This document shows positions 63,441-64,000 of a stretch of DNA of 64,000 nt, piece after piece. The stretch is from Ichthyophis bannanicus (lineage: Eukaryota > Chordata > Amphibia > Gymnophiona > Ichthyophiidae). The notes below the pieces were generated by a model. That model was not told where the DNA came from. It worked only from the letters and a program-made list of their open reading frames with translations, and did no database searches. The stretch covers positions 1,669,974,800 to 1,670,038,799 of the forward strand of contig CM066031.1 in assembly GCA_033557465.1 (NCBI GenBank), written 5' to 3'. Position 1 is the first letter of the stretch; each line of letters begins with the position of its first letter. Both the position numbers and the translations under genes were made by a program.

Positions 63441-63467
63441 CAGCGTGCAGGTGGAACACAAGCAAGC

Positions 63468-64000
63468 TAATAATGTTCCCTTCGTCGGAGTACATTTCAG
63501 CTATAATAGAGCCAGAGAAAAGGGCATTGTAGAGACTTAAACCACCTTTCCTCTTCTAGTGTGAGGCTTTTTTATTTCTTTTTTTTTTTTTTTTTTTTGC
63601 ATTGAAAACAAAAAGCCAGGAAGGCTCAGGGAACCCCAAGACCCTCAAGAAATGGATTGTGAAACTCCCCATGCCTCCACAGCATGATTAAAGGTGGAAA
63701 CTGCTGTATAGAGCTGTATCCTCTAAAAGGAAACACTGAAGAGAAAAACAAAACAGCCGCCGGCACCGAAAAGCTGTCAGGTATTTAGGGAACTGAGAAG
63801 GGAACTGGCAGTCCTTCACTGTGCTGGCATAGAGAAACTTTCAAGTCAGGGTAAGTCAATTACAGTGACTAAAAGTAGGGAAATTAGAGTGGGATCCCTC
63901 CGCTGCCCTTCAGACCTCCATGGTAGGGGCTGAAAGGAGTTTCTGGGGAGGGATGTAGAAGCGCAGTCCAGCCGTAGAAAAATTACAGTGAGCATGCTTA
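63468..64000. other. Unassigned DNA at the right edge
   Basis: No coding frame, terminal repeat or known repeat family is recognised. A T-run at about 63576-63598 (preceded by TTTTTTATTTC) could be the poly(A) end of a minus-strand retroposon continuing to the right, but the sequence beyond it does not match any element in this window. Confidence 0.4.

Larger units (their letters stand above)
60262..63467 (-). mobile_element. DIRS beta copy K, 3' half
   Basis: The left end ATGGAAATTACACTAACCTGG is followed by the left ITR to about 60420, 3' untranslated DNA without a gene (60420-60750), the ICR (60751-60848), YR, methyltransferase-like region, RNase H and part of RT. It stops near 63467. Gag and the right ITR are missing. 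Its sequence differs clearly from D, E and H, so it is a separate beta subfamily. Confidence 0.87.

Overview
This window looks like a piece of a large, repeat-rich vertebrate genome, probably amphibian. A caecilian would fit the mix of repeats, but that is inference. It contains no bacterial-type genes. Almost all of it is transposable elements: eleven copies of DIRS-type (tyrosine-recombinase, YR) retrotransposons, one derivative of a third DIRS lineage, a full-length L1, L1 and L2/CR1 fragments, a Penelope-like inverted repeat, a tRNA-derived SINE and two non-autonomous hAT elements. The only host-gene candidate is one 103-bp exon on the minus strand at 60063-60165, with consensus splice sites.

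Three DIRS lineages can be told apart by their ends and proteins; the labels are mine. Alpha ends start AAAGCGTAGTTACTCACC; its copies are A, B, C, F, I and J. Beta ends resemble TTACCTGGTAATTGTAGTT; its copies are D, E, G, H and K. Gamma ends contain CTGCTAGACCAGTCCAGA; there is one deleted copy. All alpha and beta copies are transcribed leftwards. In each, the order along the minus strand is promoter/right ITR, gag with Cys/His fingers, RT-RNase H-methyltransferase-like ORF, YR ORF, internal complementary region (ICR), left ITR. The ICR carries the reverse complements of both element ends side by side, which is the DIRS hallmark and the presumed guide for circle formation.

The left half is a stack of insertions inside insertions. 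E (272-3040 and 32854-33973) was entered by C (3041-3471 and 27521-32853). C was entered by B (3472-4214, 10580-10637 and 22297-27520). B was entered by D (10638-15633 and 21390-22296), and D by A (15634-21389). B also took a Penelope-like palindrome (4215-10579), which itself took a full-length L1 (4849-10355), and a SINE (22842-23118). E is cut at the left edge by a hAT element and in its leader by F (33974-34796). F is fused by a deletion junction to another beta copy, G (34797-38057).

The right half holds an old plus-strand L1 fragment (38058-39345) and an L2/CR1 LINE on the minus strand (39346-39930 and 53768-55427), split by beta copy H. H was entered near its 3' end by alpha copy I, and I by a 2.26-kb hAT element (40703-42963). 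Further right are alpha copy J (55428-58325), about 0.7 kb of unexplained DNA, the gamma derivative (59061-59893), the candidate exon, beta copy K (60262-63467) and about 0.5 kb with nothing recognised.

The least decayed copies are A (RT and YR frames open, gag broken) and H (RT, RNase H and YR in one 1051-codon frame because of an indel in the methyltransferase-like segment). In every other copy at least one protein is broken by stops, frameshifts or insertions.
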